A stretch of DNA of 64,000 bases from Stomorhina lunata (taxonomy: Eukaryota > Arthropoda > Insecta > Diptera > Rhiniidae), in assembly GCA_933228675.1 (NCBI GenBank), contig OW121744.1, positions 94,563,764 through 94,627,763 on the forward strand. Direction: 5' to 3'. The notes under the pieces were generated by a model. It was given only the letters and a program-made list of their open reading frames with translations, did not search any database and was not told where the DNA came from. Every line of letters starts with the position of its first letter. Positions within the stretch are counted from its first letter, which is position 1. The translations under genes and the position numbers were made by a program. Of this stretch, positions 1-12,282 are shown piece after piece.

Positions 1-769
1 TATAGAAAAAATAATTAATTATATCTTTATTGTTTTGTTACAAAGAATTTTTTATTTTTATATGTCGGTTCTCTTTTCTATTCTTCTTTTCTTAGTTTTT
101 TTTTTTTATTAAGGTAATTTGTGTATTTTTTTACTTTTTGCTACTAAAAAAGTAGAAAACATTCGTATACATTAGGCAACAGTAAGCAAAACTTAGATGA
201 GTTCAAAAATTCAAGTGTAAATTTTTTTTAAGATTTTTTTTTTTCAAATATCTTACAAAAGCTGTTTTTTCCAGGCGGCCAATATCACAATTCGTAACGC
301 TAAGCCAGAAAATAACAATAAAATATTATTAGCATTAAAATTCCAAAAAGTAGAATAAAAAACCAAAATTACACAGCGAGTAATAAACACAAAAGCAAAA
401 CTGACAACAATGTTTTTTAAAATGATACCATTCGTGATCAATTTCTTAACAGTAGGGACTAAATTTAGACTAATTGAACAAAAATTTAGCAAAACAATTC
501 AAGAACTTTGAAATTGAAGATCTTTGAAACGGCAAGCTCGATTATTTACATTGCCATTGAAGAGAAGTACTCGAGCCTAAGTTAAGAATTTGGAGTCTGT
601 AGACTTATCCAGAAGGGAGCTATATGACCTAAGAATAGGGATCTTCGGGTTATTTGAAAATTAAAAACGATTCTGAAGTCACATTTCTGAGATCTATGGT
701 TTATCTCCTACAGTTTATGAGATATTCGACTTCAAACAAAAAATTTCAGAAATCTTTGGAAAAATGCCT
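1..769. other. AT-rich spacer, no gene seen
   Basis: AT-rich sequence with scattered A and T runs. No recognisable protein or RNA gene. An open frame on the minus strand near 253-492 has low-complexity hydrophobic composition and no family resemblance, so I do not call it. The segment runs into the decayed satellite at about 770. Confidence 0.6.
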
Positions 770-2165
770 ATAAAAATTAAATATTTTTAAAAATTTTTCT
801 ATAAAAACTTGAAATTTTAAAAATTGTCCTAAAAAATTTAAAAAATAAGAAATTTAAAAGCAAAATCTCCTATGAAAATAAGAAAATTTTGAAAATTTCC
901 TATGAAAATAAGAAATTTTTGAAAAATTTCCTATAAAAATAAGAAATTTTTAAAAAATTTCTTACAAAAATAAGAAATTTTTGAAAAATTTTCTATAAAA
1001 GTAAGAAATTTTTAAAAAATTTCCTATAAAAATAAGAAATTTTTAAAAAATTTCTTATAAAAATTAGAAATTTTTAAAAAATTTTCTATAAAAGTAAGAA
1101 ATTTTTGAAAAATTTTCTGTAAAAAAAAGTAATTGAAAAAGTTCCTATAAAAACAAGAAATTTTTGATAAGTTTCCTCTAAAAGTAAGAAATTTATAAAA
1201 AGTTTCCTATAAAATTAAAAAAGTTTAAAAAATTTCCTATAAAAATAAGACATTTTTCAAAAATTTCCTATAAAAATAATAAATTTAAATAAAAATAAGA
1301 CATTTTTTAAAAATTTCCTATAAAAACAAGAAATTTTTGATAAGTTTTCTCTAAAAGTAAGAAATTTTTAAAAAATTTCCTATAAATTTAAAAAAGTTTT
1401 AAAAAACTCCCTATAAAAAATAAGGCATTTTTCAAAAATTTCCTATAAAAATAATAAACTTTTGAAAATTTTCCTATAAAAGTAAGAAATTTTTCAAAAA
1501 TTTCCTATAATAATAACAAATTTTTGGAAAATTTTTTATAAAAATAATAAAGTTTTGAAAAATTTCCTATAAAAATAACAAATTTTTGAAAAATTTCCTA
1601 TAAAAACAAGAAATTTTGAAAAAACTTTTTATAAAAATAAGACAGTTTTCAAAAATTTCCTATAAAAATATAAATTTTTGAAAATTTCCTCTAAAAGTAA
1701 AATTTTTTTCAAAAAATTTCCTATAAAAATAAGAAATTTTTAAAAAATGTACAATAAAAAAAAGAATTTTGTAAAAAATTTCTTATAAAAATAAGAAATT
1801 TTAGAAAAATTTGCTATAAAAATAATTAATTTTTCAAACATTTTTAAAAAAAAAATTTGAAAATATTTTTTATAAAAATAAGAAATTTTTTAAAAATTTC
1901 CTATAAAAATAAGAATTCGTATAAAAAGAAGAAATTTTTGAAAAATTTCCTATAAAAATTTAAAGTTTTTTTTTAATTTCCTAAAGAAAACTAAATTTTT
2001 GAAAAATTCTTCTAAAAACTAGAAATTTTTGAAAACTTTCCTTTAAAAAGAATTTTGAAAAATTTGCTATAAAAATAAGAATTTTTTAATTTCTATAAAA
2101 ATAAGAAGTTCTTGAAAAATTTCCTATAAAAATAGAAAATTTTTGAAAAAATTTCCTATAATTTT
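770..2165 (+). repeat. Decayed type A 31-bp satellite array
   Basis: Repeats of a unit with the core TTTCCTATAAAAATAAGAAA recur about every 29 to 32 bases, with many substitutions and small indels. The unit clearly resembles the cleaner array at 4241-7881 (AAGAAA where that one mostly has AGGAAA). The divergence suggests an old, no longer homogenised array edge. At about 2160 it passes without a gap into the 29-bp type C repeats. Confidence 0.85.
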
Positions 2166-3415
2166 AAAAAATTTCCTATAAATAGTCCATTTCAGAAAAA
2201 TTTGCTATAAGTAGTCAATTTTCGAAAAATTTCTTATAAATAGTCAATTTTTGAAGAGTTTCCTATAAATAGTAAATTTTCGAAAAATTTCCTATAAATT
2301 GTCAAATTTCGAAAAAATTCGTATAAATAGTCAATTTTTGAAAAATTTCCTATAAATAGTCAATTTTTGAAAAATTTCCTATAAATAGTCAATTTTCGAA
2401 AAATTTCCTATAAATAGTCAATTTTCGAAAAATTTCCTATAAATAGTCAATTTTCGAAAAATTTCCTATAAATAGTCAATTTTCGAAAAATTTCCTATAA
2501 ATAGTCAATTTTCGAAAAATATCCTATAAATAGACAATTTTCGAAAAATTTCCTATAAATAGACAATTTTCGAAAAATATCCTATAAATAGTCAATTTTC
2601 GAAAAATTTCCTATAAATAGACAATTTTCTAAAAATTTCCTATAAATAGTCAATTTTCGAACAATTTCCTATAAATAGTCAATTTTCGAAAAATTTCCTA
2701 TAAATAGTCAATTTTCGAAAAACTTCCTATAAATAGTCAATTTTCAAAAAATTTCCTATAAATAGTCAATTTTCGAAAAATTTTCTATAAATAGTCAATT
2801 TTCGAAAAATTTTCTATAAATCGTAAATTTTCGAAAAATTTCCTATAAATAGTCAATTTTCGAAAAATTTCCTATAAATAGTCAATTTTCGAAAAATATC
2901 CTATAAATAGACAATTTTCGAAAAATTTCCTATAAATAGACAATTTTTGAAAAATATCCTATAAATAGTCAATTTTCGAAAAATTTCCTATAAATAGACA
3001 ATTTTCGAAAAATTTCCTATAAATAGTCAATTTTCGAAAAATTTCCTATAAATAGTCAATTTTCGAAAAACTTCCTATAAATAGTCAATTTTCAAAAATT
3101 TTCCTATAAATAGTCAATTTTCGAAAAATTTTCTATAAATCGTAAATTTTCCAATAAATAGTCAATTTTCGAAAAGTTTCCTATAAATAGTTAATTTTCG
3201 AAAAATTTCCTACAAATGGTCAATTTTCGAAAAATTTCCTATAAATAGTAAATTTTCGAAAAATTTCTTAAAAATAGTAAATTTTCGAAAAATTTCCTGT
3301 AAATAGTCAATTTTTGAAAAATTTCCTATAAATAGTCAATTTTCGAAAAATTTCCTATAAATAGTCAATTTTCGAAAAATTTCCTATAAATAGTCAATTT
3401 TCGAAAAATTTCCTT
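2166..3415 (+). repeat. 29-bp satellite array (type C)
   Basis: Tandem copies of a 29-bp unit containing TTTCCTATAAATAGTCAATT and then TTCGAAAAA, roughly 43 copies. It is related to type A but two bases shorter, with a TAGTCAATTTTCG block in place of the type A second half. Variants (ATCC for TTCC, AGACAA for AGTCAA, TCGTAAA for AGTCAA) recur in the same order about 377 bases apart, showing a higher-order repeat of 13 monomers. Confidence 0.92.
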
Positions 3416-4240
3416 TATTAAAATTATTATAATCATTTTAATTCAATATTTCCTTCAGTGTAACAAGCAATTTACAAAAATCTCCAAAATATACTACGAT
3501 ATTAAATTTACTTACCAGCATAATCATTAACACTCCCCACAAAATGTATGGATCTTAAAGTATTAATAATATTCTTTTCTTATCAAAACTTCTTAACATA
3601 ATATCGAAAAAAAAAATCAAAAGAAGCTTAAGATGTTTTTATTTTTAGTTTTAAAAGTTTTTTTGCTAATAGTTTTCTTATTTTTGTTAAAAGCTACTAT
3701 TCTTAAGTTTTTGCTTAAAAACCTAAATTTTATGGTTTAATTATGGTGTTAAGCAAATATGGGTCATTTTTTTGTTGTGGCCGGCACAAAGGCGCTAGCT
3801 CAACTTTTATAGATACAAGTAGATACCCCAGAAAAATTGTTATTAATTAATATAATTTTATTTTATTTCTTTGTTTTGCCCTCAAAGTATAATGAAATTA
3901 ACTAGCGAAAGTAAAATATTTTAGTTTTAGTGCAAAACAAAAAAAGACTTTAATCAGCAAATCAATCATCACAAAAAAATACACAATAACAAAAACTTTC
4001 CAATTTTAAGGTGTTTGCTAAAATAATTTTATGATATTATCTAGCTTCAGACTTCTAGTTCACACCTGAAACATATGTTAAGGAAAATATCTTATTATTT
4101 ATGTCGTGTCATGAAGACTCAAATAATTATGAGTATATGTATCTAATAATAATGCAAAAATCCTCAAACACGCATTTGATTTCAAGATCGAAACTTCAGA
4201 TTTTGTAAGCACAAAATAATTAAAAAAATATACTCGAATA
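3416..4240. other. AT-rich spacer, no gene seen
   Basis: Non-repetitive AT-rich sequence between the type C and type A arrays. I see no coding region, tRNA or transposon end. Confidence 0.6.
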
Positions 4241-5051
4241 AAAAGAAATGTTCAAAATAATTTCCTATAAAAATAAGAATTTTTTGAAAACTTTCCTATA
4301 AAAAAAAGAAATTCTTGAAAATGTTCCCAAAAAAAATAAGAAATTTTTGAAAAACTTCCCATAAAAATAAGAAACTTTTGAAAGATTTCCTATGACAAAA
4401 AGAAATTTTTGAAAGTTTCTATCAAAATAGGAAATTTTTGAAAAATTTCCTATCAAAATTGGAAATTTTTGAAAATTTTCCTATAAAATAAGAAGTTTTT
4501 GAAAAATTTCCTATAAAAAAGGAAATTTTTGAATAATTTCCTATAAAAATAGGAAATTTTTAAAAAATTTTGTATAAAAATAGGAAATTTTTGAAAAATT
4601 TCCTATAAAACTAGGAAATTTTTGAAAAATTTCCTATCAAAATAGAAAATTTTTGAAAAATTTCCTATAAAAATAAGAAATTTTTGAAAACTTTCCTATA
4701 AAAATAAGAAATTTTTGAAAATTTTCCTAAAAAATAAGAAATTTTTGAAAATGTTCTTAAGAATTAAGAAATTTTTGAAAAATTTCCTATAAAAATAGGA
4801 AATTTTTGAAAAATTTCCTATAAAAATAGGAAAGTTTTGAAAAATTTCCTATAAAAATAGGAAATTTTTGAAAAATTTCCTATAAAAATAGGAAATTTTT
4901 GAAAAATTTCCTATAAAAATAGAAAATTTTTGAAAAATTCCTATAAAAATAGGAAATTTTTGAAAAATTTCCTATAAAAATAGGAAATTTTTGAAAAATT
5001 TCCTATAAAAATAGGAAGTTTTTGAAAAATTTCCTATAAAAATAGGAAATT

Positions 5052-5800
5052 TTTGAAAATTTTTATAGGAAATTTTTCAAAAATTTTCTACTTTTATAGG
5101 AAAATTTCAAAAATTTCCTTCAGTTATTGGAAATTTTGAAAAATTTTCTATAGAAATAGGAAATTTTTGAAAAATTTCCTATAAAAATAGGAACTTTTTT
5201 AAATGTTTACTAAAAAAATTAGAATTTTTTTTTAAATTTTCTAAAAAAAAACAGGAAATTGTTGAGAAATTTGCTATAAAATAAGGAATTTTTTCAAGTT
5301 TTCCTATAAAAATAGAAAATTTTTGAAAAAAATAGTAAATTTTTGAAAAATTTCCAATTAAATAATACGTAGGGAAATTTTTTCAAAATTTCCAATAAAA
5401 ATAAGAAATTTTTGAAAAATTTCCTAGCAAAGTAAGAAATTTTTAAAAAATTTCCTGTTAAATTAACATAAATCGAATAAAAACAAGAAATTTTTCAAAA
5501 ATTTCCTATAAAAATAGCAAATTTTTCAAAAATTTTCTTTTCAAAATAGCAAATTTTTCAAAGATTTCGTTTTAAAATAGTAAATTTTTGAAAAATTTCC
5601 TATAAAAATAGGAAATTTTTTAAAAATTTCCTCAAAAATAGGAAATTTTTGAAAAATTTCCTTAGAAATACGAATTTTTTGAAAAATTTCCTTAAAAATA
5701 GGATTTTTTTTTAAATTTCTTTTAAAAGTAGGAAATTTTTGAAAAATTTCCTTTAAAAATAATAAATTTTTAAAAAATTTCCTTTAACAATTTTTGAAAA
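5052..5800 (+). repeat. Duplicated segment inside type A array, copy 1
   Basis: An irregular stretch holding a short orientation-switched piece, a CTTCAGTTATTGG variant, an ATTACGTAGGG-like variant and a CCTTTAACAA variant in a fixed order. The same ordered variants reappear at 6248-7030, about 1.2 kb downstream, so this is a segmental duplication within the array. Confidence 0.85.
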
Positions 5801-6247
5801 ATTTCCTATAAAAATAGGAAATTTTTGAAAAATTTCCTATAAAAATAGGAAATTTTTTAAAAATTTCCTATAAAAATAGGAAATTTTTTAAAAATTTCCT
5901 ATAAAAATAGGAAATTTTTGAAAAATTTCCTATAAAAATAGGAAATTTTTTAAAAATTTCCTATAAAAATAGGAAATTTTTGAAAAATTTCCTATAAAAA
6001 TAGGAAGTTTTTGAAAAATTTCCTATAAAACTAGGAAATTTTTGAAAAATTTCCTATAAAAATAGGAAATTTTTGAAAAATAGGAAATTTTTGAAAAATT
6101 TCCTATAAAAATAGGAAATTTTTGAAAATTTTCCTATAAAAATAGAAAATTTTTGAAAAATTTCCTATAAAAATAGGAAATTTTTGAAAAATTTCCTATA
6201 TAAATAGGAAGTTTTTGAAAAATTTCCTATAAAAATAGGAAATTTTT

Positions 6248-7030
6248 GAAAATTTTTATAGGAAATTTTTCAAAAATTTTCTACTTTTATAGGAAAATTT
6301 CAAAAATTTTCTACTTTTATAGGAAAATTTCAAAAATTTCCTTCAGTTATTGGAAATTTTGAAAAATTTTCTATAGAAATAGGAAATTTTTGAAAAATTT
6401 CCTATAAAAATAGGAACTTTTTTAAATGCTTACTAAAAAAATTAGAATTTTTTTAAAAATTTTCTAAAAAAAATAGGAAATTGTTGAGAAATTTGCTATA
6501 AAATAAGGAATTTTTTAAAGTTTTCCTATAAAAATAGAAAATTTTTGAAAAAAATGGTAAATTTTTGAAAAATTTCCAATTAAAATATTACGTAGGGAAA
6601 TTTTTTCAAAATTTCCAATAAAAATAAGAAATTTTTGAAAAATTTCCTAGCAAAGTAAGAAATTTAAAAAAAAATTTCTTGTTAAATTAACAGAAATCGA
6701 ATAAAAACAAGAAATTTTTCAAAAATTTCCTATAAAAATAGCAAATTTTTCAAAAATTTTCTTTTCAAAATAGCAAATTTTTCAAAGATTTCGTTTTAAA
6801 ATAGTAAATTTTTGAAAAATTTCCTATAAAAATAGGAAATTTTTTAAAAATTTCCTCAAAAATAGGAAATTTTTGAAAAATTTCCTTAGAAATACGAATT
6901 TTTTGAAAAATTTCCTTAAAAATAGGATTTTTTTAAAAATTTCTTTTAAAAGTAGGAAATTTTTAAAAAATTGCCTTTAAAAATAATAAATTTTTAAAAA
7001 ATTTCCTTTAACAATTTTTGAAAAATTTCC
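6248..7030 (+). repeat. Duplicated segment inside type A array, copy 2
   Basis: Second copy of the variant-rich segment at 5052-5800. It carries one additional tandem copy of the CTACTTTTATAGG piece near 6280-6320, so the offset between copies grows from about 1192 to 1224 bases along its length. Confidence 0.85.
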
Positions 7031-7881
7031 TATAAAAATAGGAAATTTTTGAAAAATTTCCTATAAAAATAGGAAATTTTTGAAAAATTTCCTATAAAAA
7101 TAGGAAATTTTTGAAAAATTTCCTATAAAAATAGGAAATTTTTGAAAAATTTCCTATAAAAATAGGAAATTTTTGAAAAATTTCCTATAAAAATAGGAAA
7201 TTTTTGAAAAATTTCCTATAAAAATAGGAAATTTTTGAAAAATTTCCTATAAAAATAGGAAATTTTTGAAAAATTTCCTATAAAAATAGGAAATTTTTGA
7301 AAAATTTCCTATAAAAATAGGAAATTTTTGAAAATTTCCTATAAAAATAGGAAATTTTTGAAAAATTTCCTATAAAAATAGGAAATTTTTGAAAAATTTC
7401 CTATCAAAATAGGAAATTTTTGAAAAGTTTCCTATAAAAATAGGAAATTTTTGAAAAATTTCCTATAAAAATAGGAAATTTTTGAAAAATTTCCTATAAA
7501 AATAGGAAATTTTTGAAAAATTTCCTATAAAAATAGGAAATTTTTGAAAAATTTCCTATAAAAATAGGAAAAATTTCCTATAAAAATAGGAAAAATTTCC
7601 TATAAAAATAGGAAATTTTTGAAAAATTTCCTATAAAAATAGACAATTTTTGAAAAATTTCCTATAAAAATAGAAAATTTTTGAAAAATTTCCTATAAAA
7701 ATAGGAAATTTTTGAAAATTTTCCTATAAAAATAGGAAATTTTTGAAAATTTTCCTATAAAAATAGGAAATTTTTTAAAAATTTCCTATAAAAATAGGAA
7801 ATTTTTTAAAAATTTCCTATAAAAATAGGAAATTTTTGAAAAATTTCCTATAAAAATAGGAAATTTTTGAAAAATTTCCTA

Positions 7882-8688
7882 TATTTCTATCAGAATCTCT
7901 TCTGCCCAGATGGAAAGGCTTAGGGTATGGGAGAGGAAAATCTTGGTAGCTTGTTTGTCCTTAAAACGCAAACAAGGACCTGACGGAATATACCGTAGAC
8001 CATCTAACAGGTCAGTTTATGCGGGGATCAATTTTGATCGTATCGATGGTTACATGATCAGTTCGGGCTTGGCATTTCTTGATAAGGCACGTTCTCTCGA
8101 GAATGGTCTTATCCAGGAATGTTTTGGCCGCTCTGTTGATGTTGATTCCATCCATCTAATACGGTATATGTCTCCGATAGACCTTCTAACACTAAGAGAT
8201 GCTAATCTGCTTTATCAGGGTGCAAACTTGTTGTTCTATCACCGTAGGATCAGAACATTAAACATCACAAACACAGTATACAACACTACTCAATAGGGTA
8301 TTTTTGTAACTTATTCTCCCCTCTACACCTTTTGTAAATACTTTTCCTCCTATCCTTTCTCTATTGTATATATTTTTCATTTAGTCTTAAGCTATTTTTA
8401 AGTAATTATAAGTATAGATATAATCATAATTTTTAATAGTATCCTTTTTTCCATTTTTGAGGAACTTTAAATAATATAATATTCAAATAAATTTTGTAAC
8501 ATAATTGTATTACACGTAACTTAAATAGTTATTGTGCCATGTAAATATTTATAAAAATTATCTTAGTCCTAGAAAAATACAAATGTATGCAGGGAAATAT
8601 AATTAGTATTAAAATAGTATTAGAAAAACATGTATAAAAAGAAATTTATGGAAATAAAAAAACTTGAACTTGAACTTGAACTTGAAAA
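7882..8688 (+). mobile_element. 5'-truncated non-LTR retrotransposon in satellite
   Basis: An island of ordinary-complexity sequence interrupts the type A array. It begins inside a reading frame, holds the C-terminal part of a non-LTR polymerase protein (7910-8296), then about 360 bases of AT-rich 3' untranslated sequence, and ends in about four copies of CTTGAA (8663-8688). A simple-repeat 3' tail and 5' truncation are hallmarks of target-primed reverse transcription. Satellite sequence TTGAAAAATTTCCTAT occurs at both edges and could be the target-site duplication, but it is also the satellite unit, so that is ambiguous. Confidence 0.8.
7910..8296 (+). CDS. Non-LTR retrotransposon ORF2 C-terminal fragment
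   Basis: A 128-residue open frame whose start (MERLRVWERKIL) matches the region just after the reverse transcriptase domain in insect non-LTR retrotransposons of the Jockey/I/LOA superfamily. It is followed by the YRRPSN and INFDRIDGYMIS blocks typical of that region. In an intact element this lies at the end of a polyprotein with endonuclease and reverse transcriptase. Those domains are absent here because the copy is 5'-truncated, so no enzymatic activity is expected. The frame stays open upstream to about 7884 and the ATG is an internal methionine, not a real start. The natural stop at 8294-8296 is preserved and no frameshift is visible, suggesting a fairly recent insertion. The exact clade is uncertain. 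Confidence 0.75.
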   Translation: MERLRVWERKILVACLSLKRKQGPDGIYRRPSNRSVYAGINFDRIDGYMISSGLAFLDKARSLENGLIQECFGRSVDVDSIHLIRYMSPIDLLTLRDANLLYQGANLLFYHRRIRTLNITNTVYNTTQ

Positions 8689-9250
8689 ATTTCCTATTTT
8701 TATAGGAAATTTTTAAAAAATTTCCTATTTTTATAGGAAAATTTCCTATAAAAATAGGAAATTTTTGAAAAATTTTGTATAAAAATAGGAAATTTTTGAA
8801 AAATTTCGTATAAAAATAGGAAATTTTTGAAAAATTTTGTATAAAAATTGGAAATTTTTAAAAAATTTCCTATAAAAATAGGAAATTTTTAAAAAATTTC
8901 CTATAAAAATAGGAAATTTTTGAAAAATTTCCTATAAAAATAGGAAATTTTTGTAAAATTTCCTATAAAAATAGGAAATTTTTGAAAAATTTCCTTTAAA
9001 AATAGGAAATTTTTGAAAAATTTCATTTAAAAATATGAATTTTTTTAAAATTAATTTAAAAATAAGAAATTTTTTAAAAATTTTCTTTAAAAATAGTAAA
9101 TTTTTCAGAAATTTCTTTTAAAAATAGGAAATTTTTGAAAGATTTCCTATAAAAATAAAAAAATGTTGAAAAAGTTCCTATAAAAATAGGAAATTTTTGG
9201 AAAATTTCCTATAAAAAGAAGAGATTTTTCAAAAATTTCCTACAAAAGTA
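8689..9250 (+). repeat. Type A 31-bp satellite array, continuation
   Basis: Continuation of the array beyond the retrotransposon. The first units (8689-8745) read in the opposite orientation (ATTTTTATAGGAAATTTTT), then the array returns to the forward orientation and degenerates towards 9250. Confidence 0.9.
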
Positions 9251-10800
9251 GAAAGAAGAAAAATAGCAGAAATTATATTCCTTTAAACTTCTGGCTTCTT
9301 CTGTTTTATTTTCCACACTCTAGTTAGTTTGGTCAATAATAAAAAGTTAAGAGTAATTTATAAAGCCCTTCAGCCATATCAGTTAAGAGGACTCACAAAT
9401 TCCTTAACGTTAGCAAAACTTCAAGATACCAATTGTTATATCTTCAACTAAGTTTAACCCGTCAAGTTGAGTTAATTATAATTATCCTCTAAGAATTTTG
9501 ACTACAACAAAAAGACACCTTTTTACCCTTTGTAGAACCATAAGCCTTTATAGACTTTGTAGTTAATCGCTTGTTTTACAAGGTTCCTTTTAAACTATTT
9601 TATGTTGGGGACAGATATTAATGTAAATTTCCTGGTTCTTTGTTTTTTTTTTTTTTTCGTTTTTGCTGAAATGACCAATACGGCTTAAATATTGTACGTC
9701 TGACATTAACACCCATGTACGTGGATGTTCTTGTTTTTCTCCCCAATAATTCGGTTTGAACATTATAGACTCGTTTATGTTTATTCCGTTTTGTTGTAAT
9801 GGCTGTCAAATGTAAAGAAGAGAAGAGTACAAACACAACAACGACTTAAAAGAACAACAACTTCCCCGACTTGCCCATTTTTGTAACCAATATGTGAAAA
9901 GTGTTAAGAAGAATATCAGTAACCGTGTGATCTTTTACCATTTTAATACCGTTAAAGGTTGATTTACATACATGTGTTCTTTTGCTTTTGTTGTTGTATT
10001 GAACTGACTTTAGGTGAGTAGTTGTTATATAATTTCCTATAGTTTGATGTCGGTTATCCATTTTTCAGTTTCATCTACCTTTTTGGCCATGTCTTGGGTA
10101 ATTTAGACCTTTTTTCACTCCACGTACATATCATGTTCGAAACCTTAATGTTCTAAATGTTTTTTGGAAAAACAGTGTAAAATGCCATTGTTTCGTCTTC
10201 TATTAGGCCTGGAAAATTCATTGGTTACAACGTAACGGGTTACGAAAAAGTCATTTAACATGTTTTGAAGCTACAACACCACCAACAACATTAATAGACT
10301 ACAACAAACAACAACAATAACATTTACCTCAAACAACAAATTTTATAGTTTCTTTTAAGTTTTTCATGTTAAATGTTGCCCCGTTGCTGGTTGGTTGGTC
10401 CGTTGGTCGTACTGCACCAATATTTGCAGTATTTGTGCTTTTCATTAACTGACACTTGACAGGTTTGCATGTTTTGTTACAATTTTAGGTTTTTGGCGAC
10501 CAAAAATAGTAGATAATAATGTCACCTGGCAATTGTTTGGTATTGGGTCTTAAAAATAGACTAAATAAAGTACAAAATACATTTAAGTTGACTCGAAATA
10601 AGGAAAAATTATTCACATTATTTTGTAAAGAATGGCAAATAGTTGGGGCTAAAAAATTTCAAATTAATTTTTATTGGAACGGGATTTAAGGAAATTAAAT
10701 TAAATGACTAAATTTAATTACCCAAACAAAACAACAGTAAAAAAAGGAAGAAGTTAATAAAATTTTAATTCCAAACCTTATAAAGAATAAAAGGTAACAA
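9251..10800. other. Spacer with no recognisable gene
   Basis: Sequence of moderate complexity with ACAACAACA/TTGTTG-rich stretches around 10260-10330 and a TTGGTTGGTCCG tract near 10390. Two minus-strand open frames (9618-9836 and 9846-10061) show no domain or family resemblance. Nothing else is seen. Confidence 0.55.
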
Positions 10801-12275
10801 TAAAAAAATTTCTTAATAAAAAATTTTCTATAGAAAGAATATCTTAATGAAAATTTTTCTATAGAAAAAATTTCTTAATGAAAATTTTTCTATAGAAAAA
10901 ATTTCTTAATGAAAATTTTTCTATGGAAAAAATTTCTTAATGAAAATTTGTCTATAGAAAAAATTTCTTAATGAAAATTTTACTATAGAAAAAATTTCTT
11001 AATGAAAATTTTTCTATAGAAAAATTTCCTAATGAAAACTTTTTATAGAAAAAATTTCTTAATGCAAATTTTTATATAGAAAAAATTTCTTAATGAAAAT
11101 TTTTCTATAAAAAAAAATTCTTAATGAAAATTTTTCTATAGAAAAAATTTCTTAATGAAAATTTTTCTATAGAAAAAATTTCTTAATGAAAATTTTTCTA
11201 TAGAAAAAATTTCTTAATGAAAATTTTTCTATAAAAAAAATTTCTTAATGAAAATTTTTCTATAGAAAAAATTTCTTAATGAAAATTTTTCTATAGAAAA
11301 AATTTCTTAATGAAAATTTTTCTATAGAAAAAATTTATAATGAAAATTTTTCTATAGAAAAAATTTCTTAATGAAAATTTTTCTATGGAAAAAATTTCTT
11401 AATGAAAATTTTTCTATAGAAAAAATTTCTTAATGAAAATTTTTCTATAGAAAAAATTTCTTAATGAAAATTTTTCTATAGAAAAAATTTCTTAATGAAA
11501 ATTTTTCTATGGAAAAAATTTCTTAATGAAAATTTTTCTATAGAAAAAATTTCTTAATGGAAATTTTTCTATAGAAAAAATTTCTTAATGAAAATTTTTC
11601 TATAGAAAAAATTTCCTAATGAAAATTTATCTATAGAAAAAATTTCCTAATGAAAGTTTTTCTAGAGAAAAAATTTCTTAATGAAAATTTTACTATAGAA
11701 AAAAATTCTTAATGAAAATTTTTCTATAGAAAGAACTTATTAATAATGATATTTCTATATAAAAAATTTCTTAATGAAAATTTTTCTAAAAAAAAATTTC
11801 TTAATGAAAATTTTTCTATAGAAAAAATTTCATAATGAAAATTTTTCTATACAAAAAAAGTGTTAATGAAAAATTTTCTATAGAAAAATTTTCATTAAGA
11901 AATTTCTTAATGAAAATTTTTCTATACAAAAAATTTCTTAATGAAAATTTTTCTATACAAAAAATTTCTTAATGAAAATGTTTTTATAGAAAAAATTTCT
12001 TAATTAAAATTTTTCTATAGAAAAATTTCCTAATGAAAACTTTTTTATAGAAAAAATTTCTTAATGCAAATTTTTCTATAGAAAAAATTTCTTAATGAAA
12101 ATTTTTCTATAAAAAAAATTTCTTAATGAAAATTTTTCTATAGAAAAAATTTCTTAATGAAAATTTTTCTGTAGAAAAAATTTCTAAATGAAAATTTTCC
12201 TATAGAAAAAATTTCTGAATGAAAATTTTTCCATAAAAAAAAAAAATTTTTCTGTGGAAAAAATTGCATTACGAA
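10801..12275 (+). repeat. 31-bp satellite array (type B)
   Basis: About 47 tandem copies of a 31-bp unit built from AATTTTTCTATAGAAAAAAT and TTCTTAATGAA. Each contains the perfect 14-bp palindrome TTTTCTATAGAAAA. A local orientation switch lies near 11880-11905. The array degenerates at its right edge and joins the 11-bp satellite through a GCATTACGAAAGTTTTT linker (12266-12282). Confidence 0.93.
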
Positions 12276-12282
12276 AGTTTTT

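Larger units (their letters stand above)
4241..7881 (+). repeat. Type A 31-bp satellite array
   Basis: Well over 100 tandem copies of a 31-bp unit. The unit contains TTTCCTATAAAAATAGGAAA (an 8-bp stem around AAAA) and then a TTTTTGAAAAA block. AGGAAATTTTT / AAAAATTTCCT is also an 11-bp inverted repeat around a single G, so almost the whole unit is self-complementary. Copies are degenerate at 4241-4780 and about 5040-5800 and nearly identical at 7020-7560. Open frames here are repeat translations, not genes. Confidence 0.95.

Noticed and set aside
4265..4456. Minus-strand open frame in the type A array (Phe/Lys/Ser-rich repeats)
   Set aside because: Translation of satellite units without stops; the same happens at 37630-37884.
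9618..10061. Two minus-strand open frames between satellites
   Set aside because: No domain, codon bias or family resemblance; lengths are expected by chance.
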